DNA of 50,701 nucleotides from Winogradskyella sp. (GTDB lineage: Bacteria; Bacteroidota; Bacteroidia; Flavobacteriales; Flavobacteriaceae): positions 44,304 through 95,004 of the forward strand of contig NZ_JADGDZ010000004.1 in assembly GCF_016744625.1 (NCBI RefSeq). The letters are read 5' to 3'. Below are positions 1-7,102 of this stretch, one piece after another; position 1 is the stretch's first letter; each line of letters starts with the position of its first letter. Below the pieces are notes generated by a model. That model did not search any database. It saw only the letters and a program-made list of their open reading frames with translations, and was not told where the DNA came from. The position numbers and the translations under genes are program-made.

Positions 1-274
1 TGATTAATATTTTAATCATATCTACACGGTTAAATTTTGCTGCATAATGAATTGGCAACATACCATTCGATTTAGTGTTAACATTTGCACCTGCTTTTAT
101 AAGTCTATAGACTTCATCTGTATTGCCAGTTGCAACAGCCTTACATAGAGGACTTACCTCAATTGTTTTTACAGTTACTTCATTTACATTTGAAGTTGAA
201 ATTTCGTTTGACGCATTTAAATTACTAATTGAAAAGCCTAATGCTAAGGCTAAAACTACTACTGATTTTTTCAT
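1..274 (-). CDS. Ankyrin-repeat protein, secreted or periplasmic, 5' part only
   Basis: The reading frame starts at ATG 274 on the minus strand and runs off the window edge, so about 91 N-terminal codons are visible. The protein begins with MKKSVVVLALALGF, a typical signal peptide ending near residue 22. It then enters an ankyrin-like repeat containing LIKAGANVNTKSNGMLPIHY followed by AAKFNRVDMIKILI, which match the helix-turn-helix and beta-hairpin of the repeat. Ankyrin repeats bind proteins; the partner is unknown. The visible part has one full repeat and the start of a second. Family assignment is good, but function and full length cannot be judged from this fragment. Confidence 0.8.
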   Translation of the reverse strand, partial: MKKSVVVLALALGFSISNLNASNEISTSNVNEVTVKTIEVSPLCKAVATGNTDEVYRLIKAGANVNTKSNGMLPIHYAAKFNRVDMIKILI

Positions 275-448
275 GATGAAAGATTTTAAATTTAATTGAT
301 TTGTTTTTGATTATACTAAAGAGACGACATAACTTCTAAAGTGTTACACTAAAAAAAGTTATATAACATTTTTTTAACGATTTGGAAACAAATCTGTTAA
401 AGACTTGCCAAAAGCCATTTCCTTGTTAACAAAACACATCTTTACGTT

Positions 449-472
449 AGAGATAGAGATAGAGATAGAGAT
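449..472. repeat. Hexanucleotide microsatellite (AGAGAT)x4
   Basis: Four perfect tandem copies of AGAGAT lie between the divergent ankyrin and gpmI genes, about 30 bases upstream of the gpmI -33 element. The array ends in AATC. Such arrays can change copy number by slippage. No coding frame crosses it. Confidence 0.9.
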
Positions 473-500
473 AATCAGTTAATCTTTTTTGGATTACAAA

Positions 501-530
501 TTTGTTATAATCATCTATATGTTATCTTTG
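501..530 (+). promoter_or_regulatory. Bacteroidota-type promoter of gpmI
   Basis: TTTG at 501-504, an 18-base spacer and TATCTTTG at 523-530 match the TTTG-N19-TAnnTTTG consensus of the Bacteroidota housekeeping sigma factor. This is the most complete promoter match in the window. The start codon follows 20 bases after the -7 element, giving a short leader without a Shine-Dalgarno sequence. Confidence 0.75.
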
Positions 531-550
531 AAACCACTAAAAATTTTCAA

Positions 551-2068
551 ATGAACAAGAAGGTTATTTTAATGATTTTAGATGGTTGGGGAAAATCACC
601 CAATCCCAAAGTTTCAGCTATAGATAATGCACAAACACCATTTATTGATTCACTATACACTAAATATCCAAGTGCTAGTTTAAGAACAGACGGACTTCAT
701 GTTGGTTTACCTGAAGGGCAAATGGGTAATAGCGAAGTTGGACATATGAATTTAGGTGCAGGTAGAATTGTGTATCAAGATTTAGTAAAGATAAACCTTG
801 CTATTAAAAATAAAACACTCAAAGAAGAGCAAGTTTTAAAAAATGCTTTTGAATATGCAAAAACCAATAACAAGAATGTTCATTTTTTAGGATTAGTAAG
901 TGATGGAGGTGTGCACTCTCACATCAATCATGTATTTGGTTTAATTAATGCTGCAAATGATTATGGGTTAAAAGATGTCTTTGTACATGCTTTCACAGAT
1001 GGTAGAGATGTAGACCCTAAATCTGGCTATGGCTTTATTTCAGAATTAGAAGACCACTTAAACAAAACAACAGGAAAATTAGCTACCGTTACTGGTCGTT
1101 ACTATGCTATGGACAGAGATAAACGTTGGGAACGCGTAAAATTAGCTTATAATGCTTTAGTTCAAGGACAAGGCACTAAAACCCAAAATATTTTAAAGTC
1201 TATTCAAGAAAATTATGAAAACGATATTACTGATGAATTTATAAAACCATTAGTTAGTGTTGATAAAAACAACAATCCAACAGCAACTATTAAGGGTGAT
1301 GATGTTGTCATTTTTTTCAACTTTAGAACTGATCGTGGACGTCAATTAACTGAAGTTTTATCTCAAAAAGACTTCCACGAATACAACATGCATAAACTAA
1401 ACCTTCATTATGTTACCTTAACTAATTACAATGATAATTTTAAAGGCATTAATGTTGTTTTTAACAAAGACAATTTGTCTGAAACTTTGGGAGAAGTTTT
1501 AGAAAAGCATAATAAGAAACAAATAAGAATGGCAGAAACTGAGAAATATCCTCATGTGACATTCTTCTTTTCTGGAGGACAAGAAAAACCATTTGTAGGT
1601 GAAACACGAATTTTAAGAAACTCACCAAAAGTAGCAACCTACGATTTAAAACCAGAAATGAGTGCTTACGAATTGAAAGATGCATTAATTCCTGAATTAG
1701 AAAAAGGAGAGGTGGATTTTGTGTGTTTAAATTTTGCCAATGGCGATATGGTTGGTCATACAGGTGTAATGGAAGCTGCTATAAAAGCTTGCGAAGCCGT
1801 TGATATTTGTGTAAAAGAAGTTATAAACTCAGCTTTAGAAAATGACTACACTACTATTTTAATTGCGGATCATGGTAACTGTGAAACCATGATAAATCCT
1901 GATGGATCACCACATACAGCTCATACGACAAACCCTGTTCCAATTATACTAATAGACAAGGATTTAAAAGACATAAAAGATGGCATTCTAGGAGATATTG
2001 CTCCAACAGTTTTAAAATTAATCGGAATACCTCAGCCAGAAGCTATGACACAACACAGTCTCATATAG
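551..2068 (+). CDS. gpmI: 2,3-bisphosphoglycerate-independent phosphoglycerate mutase
   Basis: This 505-residue cytoplasmic glycolytic enzyme interconverts 3- and 2-phosphoglycerate through a phosphoserine intermediate and uses two metal ions. Its length is that of the family. The alkaline-phosphatase-like metal site starts at D11 (ILDGWG), and the phosphorylated serine is S61 in GNSEVGH. Further family blocks are SDGGVHSH, FTDGRDVDP, GRYYAMDRDKRWERV, NFRTDRGRQL, NGDMVGHTG and ADHGNCE. The ATG at 551 directly precedes the metal-site strand and follows a strong promoter. The gene appears to be transcribed alone or with the small HAD gene 44 bases downstream. Confidence 0.97.
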   Translation: MNKKVILMILDGWGKSPNPKVSAIDNAQTPFIDSLYTKYPSASLRTDGLHVGLPEGQMGNSEVGHMNLGAGRIVYQDLVKINLAIKNKTLKEEQVLKNAFEYAKTNNKNVHFLGLVSDGGVHSHINHVFGLINAANDYGLKDVFVHAFTDGRDVDPKSGYGFISELEDHLNKTTGKLATVTGRYYAMDRDKRWERVKLAYNALVQGQGTKTQNILKSIQENYENDITDEFIKPLVSVDKNNNPTATIKGDDVVIFFNFRTDRGRQLTEVLSQKDFHEYNMHKLNLHYVTLTNYNDNFKGINVVFNKDNLSETLGEVLEKHNKKQIRMAETEKYPHVTFFFSGGQEKPFVGETRILRNSPKVATYDLKPEMSAYELKDALIPELEKGEVDFVCLNFANGDMVGHTGVMEAAIKACEAVDICVKEVINSALENDYTTILIADHGNCETMINPDGSPHTAHTTNPVPIILIDKDLKDIKDGILGDIAPTVLKLIGIPQPEAMTQHSLI

Positions 2069-2112
2069 AGTAGTAATTTATTGTACCTTTACCTAACAAC
2101 TGAGTATATAAA

Positions 2113-2511
2113 ATGAATTTTCAGGACAGATTAATAATAGCAGTAGATTTTGACGGAACCATTGTAGAAGATGGATATCCTAAAATTGGGAAAACACGCA
2201 TTTTCGCTTTTGAAACCTTAAAAAGGTTACAGCAAGATGGCCATAGACTTATTCTTTGGACCTATAGAAGTGGTGTAAAACTGCAAGAAGCTGTTGATTT
2301 CTGTAAAGAAAACGGCATTGAATTCTACGCTGTTAATGCTAGTTTCCCTGAAGAAAAATTTGATTATAGCAGAAGTCGAAAAATCCATGCAGATCTTTTT
2401 ATAGATGATCGTAACATTGGTGGAATCCTTGGTTGGGGAGAAGTTTACCAAATGATTACTAATGAAAAACCAGATATTAAAAATGCCAATAAAAAATGGT
2501 GGCAATTTTAA
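2113..2511 (+). CDS. Small HAD-superfamily hydrolase, BT0820-like
   Basis: This 132-residue protein has the HAD phosphatase signature VDFDGT, with nucleophile D12 and acid/base D14. Motif II is T50 in LWTYR, and a late acidic pair sits at D98-D99 in FIDDRN. There is almost no cap domain, so it belongs with the minimal C0-type HADs; I recall the Bacteroides protein BT0820 as a structural relative. The substrate is unknown. It lies 44 bases after gpmI in the same direction and converges with the CoA-transferase gene, with only 12 bases between the stop codons. A minor start ambiguity is unlikely, because the catalytic motif begins at residue 12. Confidence 0.8.
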   Translation: MNFQDRLIIAVDFDGTIVEDGYPKIGKTRIFAFETLKRLQQDGHRLILWTYRSGVKLQEAVDFCKENGIEFYAVNASFPEEKFDYSRSRKIHADLFIDDRNIGGILGWGEVYQMITNEKPDIKNANKKWWQF

Positions 2512-2523
2512 TTGACTATATCC

Positions 2524-3789
2524 TTATACCATTTCAAAATAGGCCTTATCAATTGACTCTCTGTGATCTGGATGTGCAATATTAACAAGAGATCTCACAC
2601 GCTCTTTTATTGTTTTTCCGTATAGATTTGCCACACCAAATTCTGTAACTACATAATGAACATGTGCTCGAGTGGTAACAACACCAGCCCCAAGCTTAAG
2701 TGACGGTACAATTCTACTTATTCCACGTTTAGTGACTGAAGGAAGAGCTATAATAGCTTTACCGCCTTCACTTAAAGAAGCTCCTCTAATAAAGTCCATT
2801 TGCCCACCAACACCAGAGTACATTTTAGACCCAATAGAATCTGCACAAACCTGACCTGTTACATCCACCTCTACCGCAGAATTAATAGCAACCATTCTTG
2901 GGTTTTGTTTAATCACAGACACATCATTTACATAATCTGAGGTACGCATCTCAACAAAAGGATTATCGTTTACATAATCATACAAACGTTGAGAGCCCAT
3001 TAAAAAAGTTGCTAAAGCTCTACCTGGATTTACACCTTTATAATTGCCATTAATTACATCTTTTAGGATTAAATCTATTACACCATCAGAAAACATTTCT
3101 GTATGTAAGCCTAAATCTTTATGATTGTGTAACCTAGACAATACGGCATTAGGAATATTTCCTATTCCCATTTGTAAAGTACTTCTGTCTTCAATTAAAT
3201 TAGCGACGTAGTCACCAATTTTTGTTTCAACATCTGTTGGTGCTGTTACAGGATGCGCTGGCAAAGGCTCATCACATTCCACAAAAGCATTGATTTCTGT
3301 AACATGAATAATTCCATCTCCAAACGTTCTAGGCATTTGTTTATTAACTTGAGCTATAACGTAGTCCGCATTATCTATGGCTGCTAAGGTAGCTTCAACT
3401 GAAACACCTAAAGAACAATAACCATGTTTATCTGGAACAGATACATGAATTAAAGCCACATTTAAATCAACAATATTTCTTTTAAACAATAAAGGTACCT
3501 CGCTTAAAAAAACAGGAGTATAAGACCCATTTCCTGCATGCAAAGTGTGACGAACATTTTTTCCTATAAAAAATGAATTCACATGAAAACTCTCAGCTAA
3601 ATCAGGATTAGCATAAGGCGCTTCACCTTCGGTATGCAATTGGCAAATCTCAACATTTCTTAGTTCTTCATGTCTATTGGTAAGTGCTCTTATTAAGACA
3701 TTTGGGACTGCCGCTGCAGCTTGTAGATATATTTTATCGTTAGATTTTACGATTTTTAAGGCCTCATCAGCGCTTACGACTTTGTACAT
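2524..3789 (-). CDS. Acetyl-CoA hydrolase / 4-hydroxybutyrate CoA-transferase family protein
   Basis: This 421-residue class I CoA-transferase is cytoplasmic. GIGNIPNAVL (about 208-217) is followed by LGLHTEMFSDGVIDL (226-240); E231 in that block aligns with the glutamate that forms the acyl-CoA thioester in 4-hydroxybutyrate CoA-transferase. The C-terminal block TEFGVANLYGKT is also diagnostic. Sequence alone does not separate acetyl-CoA hydrolase, succinyl- or butyrate:acetate-CoA transferase activity. The ATG start at 3789 has a weak -7-like TAATTTTA at 3810-3817 on the minus strand. It is divergent from map and probably monocistronic. Confidence 0.88.
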   Translation of the reverse strand: MYKVVSADEALKIVKSNDKIYLQAAAAVPNVLIRALTNRHEELRNVEICQLHTEGEAPYANPDLAESFHVNSFFIGKNVRHTLHAGNGSYTPVFLSEVPLLFKRNIVDLNVALIHVSVPDKHGYCSLGVSVEATLAAIDNADYVIAQVNKQMPRTFGDGIIHVTEINAFVECDEPLPAHPVTAPTDVETKIGDYVANLIEDRSTLQMGIGNIPNAVLSRLHNHKDLGLHTEMFSDGVIDLILKDVINGNYKGVNPGRALATFLMGSQRLYDYVNDNPFVEMRTSDYVNDVSVIKQNPRMVAINSAVEVDVTGQVCADSIGSKMYSGVGGQMDFIRGASLSEGGKAIIALPSVTKRGISRIVPSLKLGAGVVTTRAHVHYVVTEFGVANLYGKTIKERVRSLVNIAHPDHRESIDKAYFEMV

Positions 3790-3887
3790 TTTAATTGTTT
3801 TTAAGGGTGTAAAATTACATTAGAATACGTTCGGAAAAACTGTCTTTTGTCATGTTTTAGTAATAATTAAAAATTGTTATAATTACC

Positions 3888-3895
3888 TATCTTTG
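3888..3895 (+). promoter_or_regulatory. -7 element of the map promoter
   Basis: TATCTTTG fits TAnnTTTG exactly and ends 18 bases before the ATG at 3914. A clear -33 element at the right distance is not visible. The element covers the upstream in-frame TTG at 3893, so that TTG cannot be the start codon. Confidence 0.65.
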
Positions 3896-3913
3896 TCCCT
3901 CAATATACGAATT

Positions 3914-4732
3914 ATGATTATTGTAAAAACCAAAGAGGAAATTGAATTAATGCGTCAAAGCGCACTCATCGTATCTAAAACTTTAGGTATGTTGGCCAAG
4001 GAAGTAAAAGAAGGTGTTACAACCAATCATTTAGATACTATAGCAGAAGAATTTATTAGAGATCATGGTGCCTTACCTGGATTTAAAGGACTCTACGATT
4101 GTCCCTCTACACTTTTATGCAGTGTCAATGAAGCTGTCGTACATGGTTTACCTACTGATATACCGTTAAAAGATGGGGATATTGTATCGATAGATTGTGG
4201 TTCTTTTATGAATGGTTTTTATGGAGATCATGCTTATACTTTTGAAATTGGTAATGTTGATAAAGAGACTAAAAAATTAATTAAAATAACTAAAGAATCA
4301 CTCTATATTGGTATAAGCCAATTGAAACGTGGAAACCGAGTTGGTGATGTAGGTTTTGCAATTCAACAATACTGTGAAAAAGAAGGTTATGGCGTGGTAC
4401 GTGAATTGGTTGGTCATGGATTAGGACGCAAAATGCACGAAGACCCAGAAATGCCTAATTACGGAAGACGAGGAAGAGGAAAGAAATTTATTGAAGGTAT
4501 GGTTGTTGCCATAGAACCTATGATAAATATGGGAACTCATAAAGTAAAACAACTAAAAGATGGTTGGACCATTGTTACTCAAGATGGAAAACCAAGTGTG
4601 CATTTTGAACACGATGTGGCAATAGTTAATGGACAGCCAGAGATTCTCTCGACATTTGCTTATGTACATGAAGCCTTAGGTATAACCTCTAATGAAGAAG
4701 ATGCGTTTCGTCAGAACGCTTTAGTGCTTTAA
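3914..4732 (+). CDS. map: Type I methionyl aminopeptidase
   Basis: The enzyme removes the initiator methionine from nascent proteins in the cytoplasm. The 272-residue product has the two-metal site of the family in order: VVHGLP, SIDCG followed by GDHAYTF, GHGLGRKMHEDP, EGMVVAIEPM and HFEHDVAI, giving the usual D, D, H, E, E ligands. The start is placed at ATG 3914 because the frame upstream is only open through a TTG that lies inside the -7 promoter element. A methyltransferase gene begins one base after the stop codon, so the two are cotranscribed. There is no N-terminal zinc-finger extension. Confidence 0.95.
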   Translation: MIIVKTKEEIELMRQSALIVSKTLGMLAKEVKEGVTTNHLDTIAEEFIRDHGALPGFKGLYDCPSTLLCSVNEAVVHGLPTDIPLKDGDIVSIDCGSFMNGFYGDHAYTFEIGNVDKETKKLIKITKESLYIGISQLKRGNRVGDVGFAIQQYCEKEGYGVVRELVGHGLGRKMHEDPEMPNYGRRGRGKKFIEGMVVAIEPMINMGTHKVKQLKDGWTIVTQDGKPSVHFEHDVAIVNGQPEILSTFAYVHEALGITSNEEDAFRQNALVL

Positions 4733-4733
4733 A

Positions 4734-5498
4734 ATGAAATCACTTTTTAAATTTTTCCTAAACATTATACCAAGACCTCTATTAATAAGGCTTAGTTATT
4801 TAGTAAAACCTATTCTTTCTTTACTTCTAAAAGGCAGCAAATTCACAGATCCAATTGATGGTAAAAGCTTTAGAAGTTTTTTACCCTATGGTTACAGCAA
4901 GCAAAGATCAAATGTATTGTCACCATCTACCCTTTCTTTAGAACGACATAGATTGCTTTGGCTCTATTTAAAGAACGAAACAAGCTTCTTTTCCGAAAAC
5001 CTAAAAGTCTTACACTTTGCGCCAGAACAATGTTTTTTAAAGCGTTTTAGGAAATTAAAACACTTAGATTACACAACGACAGATTTGCTATCACCTATAG
5101 CAGATGTAAAGGCAGATATTTGTAATCTTCCGTTTGAAGATAATAGCTATGACATTATTCTTTGCAATCATGTTTTAGAACATATCCCTGATGATACAAA
5201 GGCGATGCAAGAATTGTTTCGTGTTATGAAACCAGGTGCTTATGGTATATTTCAAATTCCACAAGATTTAAATCGCGAAACTACTTTTGAAGATAATACC
5301 ATAACAGATAAGGCAAAACGCACTAAAATATTTGGACAATACGACCATGTTAGAGTTTATGGACGTGATTATTTTGACAAGCTACGTTCTATAGGATTTA
5401 AAGTTGAAGAAGTCGATTACACAGCTCAACTTTCTGATTCTAAAATTGATAAGTATTGCTTAGCTAAAGGTGAGATAATTCCTGTTGTATTCAAATAA
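4734..5498 (+). CDS. Class I SAM-dependent methyltransferase with degenerate zinc ribbon
   Basis: This 254-residue protein follows map by one base, so the two share an mRNA. A basic, amphipathic N-terminus (1-35) is followed by DPIDG (39-43), NVLSPSTLSLERHR (60-73) and a Rossmann methyltransferase domain: motif I KVLHFAP (91-97), an acidic strand end near D117, and DIILCNHVLEHIPDD (140-154). In relatives I recall, the first two blocks carry C-P-x-C pairs that bind zinc; here the four positions read D39, D42, S63 and T66. The substrate is unknown. The family call is safe, while the zinc-loss reading rests on memory of homologues. Confidence 0.82.
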   Translation: MKSLFKFFLNIIPRPLLIRLSYLVKPILSLLLKGSKFTDPIDGKSFRSFLPYGYSKQRSNVLSPSTLSLERHRLLWLYLKNETSFFSENLKVLHFAPEQCFLKRFRKLKHLDYTTTDLLSPIADVKADICNLPFEDNSYDIILCNHVLEHIPDDTKAMQELFRVMKPGAYGIFQIPQDLNRETTFEDNTITDKAKRTKIFGQYDHVRVYGRDYFDKLRSIGFKVEEVDYTAQLSDSKIDKYCLAKGEIIPVVFK

Positions 5499-5537
5499 AA
5501 AAAGCTGAACCAAACGAACAAGGAACAACTTTTTTTG
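5497..5537. terminator. Possible bidirectional terminator between convergent genes
   Basis: AAAAAAAGCTG at 5497-5507 can pair with CAACTTTTTTT at 5526-5536, an 11-base stem with one mismatch and an 18-base loop. It lies right after the methyltransferase stop codon and before the apbE stop. The A/T-rich stem makes this only moderately convincing. Confidence 0.4.
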
Positions 5538-5590
5538 AATAGTAGTTAATAGCACTAATAAGACACTATTGCATAAGAAAAGTCACACAT

Positions 5591-6568
5591 TTATTTAGGA
5601 AAATCATTTAAACTCAAAGTACGTAAAACCTTATTTTCATCCTCGTAAATAAAGTAAGCTTTCAATTCTGAATGAGATTCTAAAAAAACTTTTACTTTTT
5701 CAATTCCCATAGCCTGAAACGCAGTTGCATAACCATCTGCCCTCATACAATCTGGTGCAATAACAGAAGCACTTAAAATATTAGTTTTGGTAGGATAGCC
5801 CGTTTTTGTATTTATAATATGTGCATAACGGTTACCATTCTCATCTGTCTTAAACTTTCTGTAAGTACCAGAAGTTGCCATAGCTTCATCTTTAAGTGTA
5901 ATCACTTTAGAATAGGATTGTTTACCATTAAAATTTGGATCATCAATACCAACAGTCCAGTTCTTAGCGCTTTCAATATTAGTACCAGCAACACGCATAT
6001 CTCCACCAATATCTACCAAATAGTTCTTTATACTTTTAGATTCTAAAAATTCACAGATTACATCTATACCATACCCTTTAGCAATAGCATTAAACTCTAG
6101 ATAGGCTTCTTTAGATTTTTTAACATTAGACGCTTTAAGATCCACTTTATTAAACCCAACAAATCGCATTAAACTATCAATAGTTATGGTATCTGTAATA
6201 AACTTGTTCTTTTCTGCTCCAAAACTCCATGCGTTAACCACATTACCAATTGTTGGATCAAAAGCCCCTTCAGTTTGTTTATATATTATCTTTGATGCTT
6301 CAAAAACACGTTCGAAATGATTGTCGATTGTTGTAATTTCATTTCTATTTAGCTTTGAAATATCTGAATCTGAAATATAAGTAGATAGGGAATTATTAAC
6401 TACCAAAAATAAACTATCAAATTGTTTTTGATAATCTTTATCCTCTTCTGAAAAATATTGAATATTAAAACTAGTCCCGAAAATCGGGCCTGAAAGCTTA
6501 ACATTCTTTGGGTCTTTGCTACAAGAGAATAAGACTATAAATATTAATGTACTAACGAATCTCTTCAT
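5591..6568 (-). CDS. apbE: FAD:protein FMN transferase, lipoprotein
   Basis: ApbE attaches FMN through a phosphoester bond to threonines of NqrB and NqrC, using FAD and Mg2+ on the outer face of the inner membrane. The 325-residue product starts with a lipoprotein signal (MKRFVSTLIFIVLFSC, lipobox cysteine C16). It carries the family blocks TYISDSDISKLN, GAFDPTIG, VDIGGDMRVAG, MATSGTYR, HIINTKTGYP and ADGYATAFQAMG. It is one base downstream of the small Nqr-linked gene and on the same strand as nqrABCDEF, about 9 kb away, which agrees with a role in maturing that pump. Confidence 0.95.
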   Translation of the reverse strand: MKRFVSTLIFIVLFSCSKDPKNVKLSGPIFGTSFNIQYFSEEDKDYQKQFDSLFLVVNNSLSTYISDSDISKLNRNEITTIDNHFERVFEASKIIYKQTEGAFDPTIGNVVNAWSFGAEKNKFITDTITIDSLMRFVGFNKVDLKASNVKKSKEAYLEFNAIAKGYGIDVICEFLESKSIKNYLVDIGGDMRVAGTNIESAKNWTVGIDDPNFNGKQSYSKVITLKDEAMATSGTYRKFKTDENGNRYAHIINTKTGYPTKTNILSASVIAPDCMRADGYATAFQAMGIEKVKVFLESHSELKAYFIYEDENKVLRTLSLNDFPK

Positions 6569-6569
6569 A

Positions 6570-6947
6570 TTAATTCAAATTCATTTCTAAGACTTGTATA
6601 CCATTATATTCAATAATATATTCTTTATCTAAATAAATTGGCAAATCTTCGCCATCTGGATTACCTATACCTACACCTGCATATAATACTTTTGCATCTT
6701 TTTCGTAAGCATGCTTTTTAAATGTTTCCATCCAAACTACATCGTAATTATTGGGATTTTCTGGTAGAATTACAGCTCTTACCACAACAAAAAAGTATTG
6801 ACTTTTCTTATCGATACAAACAAATTGTGGGTGACGTTTTAACTTACTGTTAATTGCTACAAACTCAAAACCGCGTGCCTCTAAATCTTTACCAACATGG
6901 TTCATCGCAAGGTTATGGATTTCTTGAGGTGTTAATGGTTTACTCAT
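6570..6947 (-). CDS. Small conserved protein linked to Nqr and ApbE
   Basis: This 125-residue soluble protein has no signal peptide or membrane segment. It has a compact alpha/beta make-up with FVAINSKLKRHPQFVC, YFFVVVRAVILPENP, VVWMETFKKHA and GEDLPIYLDKEYI. Similar proteins are often labelled NqrF or 'NADH-quinone reductase subunit F' in flavobacterial genomes, but none of the NqrF cysteine, FAD or NADH motifs is present, so that label must come from gene position. It ends one base before apbE and is surely cotranscribed with it. A role in Nqr assembly or flavinylation is my inference from this pairing. No biochemical function is evident. Confidence 0.75.
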   Translation of the reverse strand: MSKPLTPQEIHNLAMNHVGKDLEARGFEFVAINSKLKRHPQFVCIDKKSQYFFVVVRAVILPENPNNYDVVWMETFKKHAYEKDAKVLYAGVGIGNPDGEDLPIYLDKEYIIEYNGIQVLEMNLN

Positions 6948-7036
6948 GTTTTCTTCTTGAGGGAAAAGGTAATCTATTTTAGTTATGCTAAGATAAAGTC
7001 TTGCTGAGATATTTCCGAATTTAAATCGATAATAAA

Positions 7037-7066
7037 AAAAGCCACCAAAATAAATTGGAGGCTTTT
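7037..7066 (-). terminator. Terminator of the 647-residue T9SS cargo gene
   Basis: On the minus strand AAAAGCCTCCAA, a six-base loop and TTGGTGGCTTTT form a stem with one internal mismatch, followed by a run of T. It sits 36 bases beyond the stop codon of the T9SS gene. Twelve bases, ACCAAAATAAAT (plus strand 7044-7055), recur in the terminator at 9109-9142. Confidence 0.8.
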
Positions 7067-7102
7067 AACAGAAAGATTAATAGCAAGTAATAACCCTAAT
7101 TA

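Noticed and set aside
1461..1685. Minus-strand open frame inside gpmI
   Set aside because: It lies wholly within a well-conserved gene in another frame and has no family motif or promoter.
3893..3913. TTG start upstream of map
   Set aside because: The codon is part of the TATCTTTG -7 promoter element, so it is not transcribed.
6570..6947. Annotation of the 125-residue protein as NqrF
   Set aside because: It has no ferredoxin cysteines, FAD or NADH motifs. The true nqrF is at 15800-17116.
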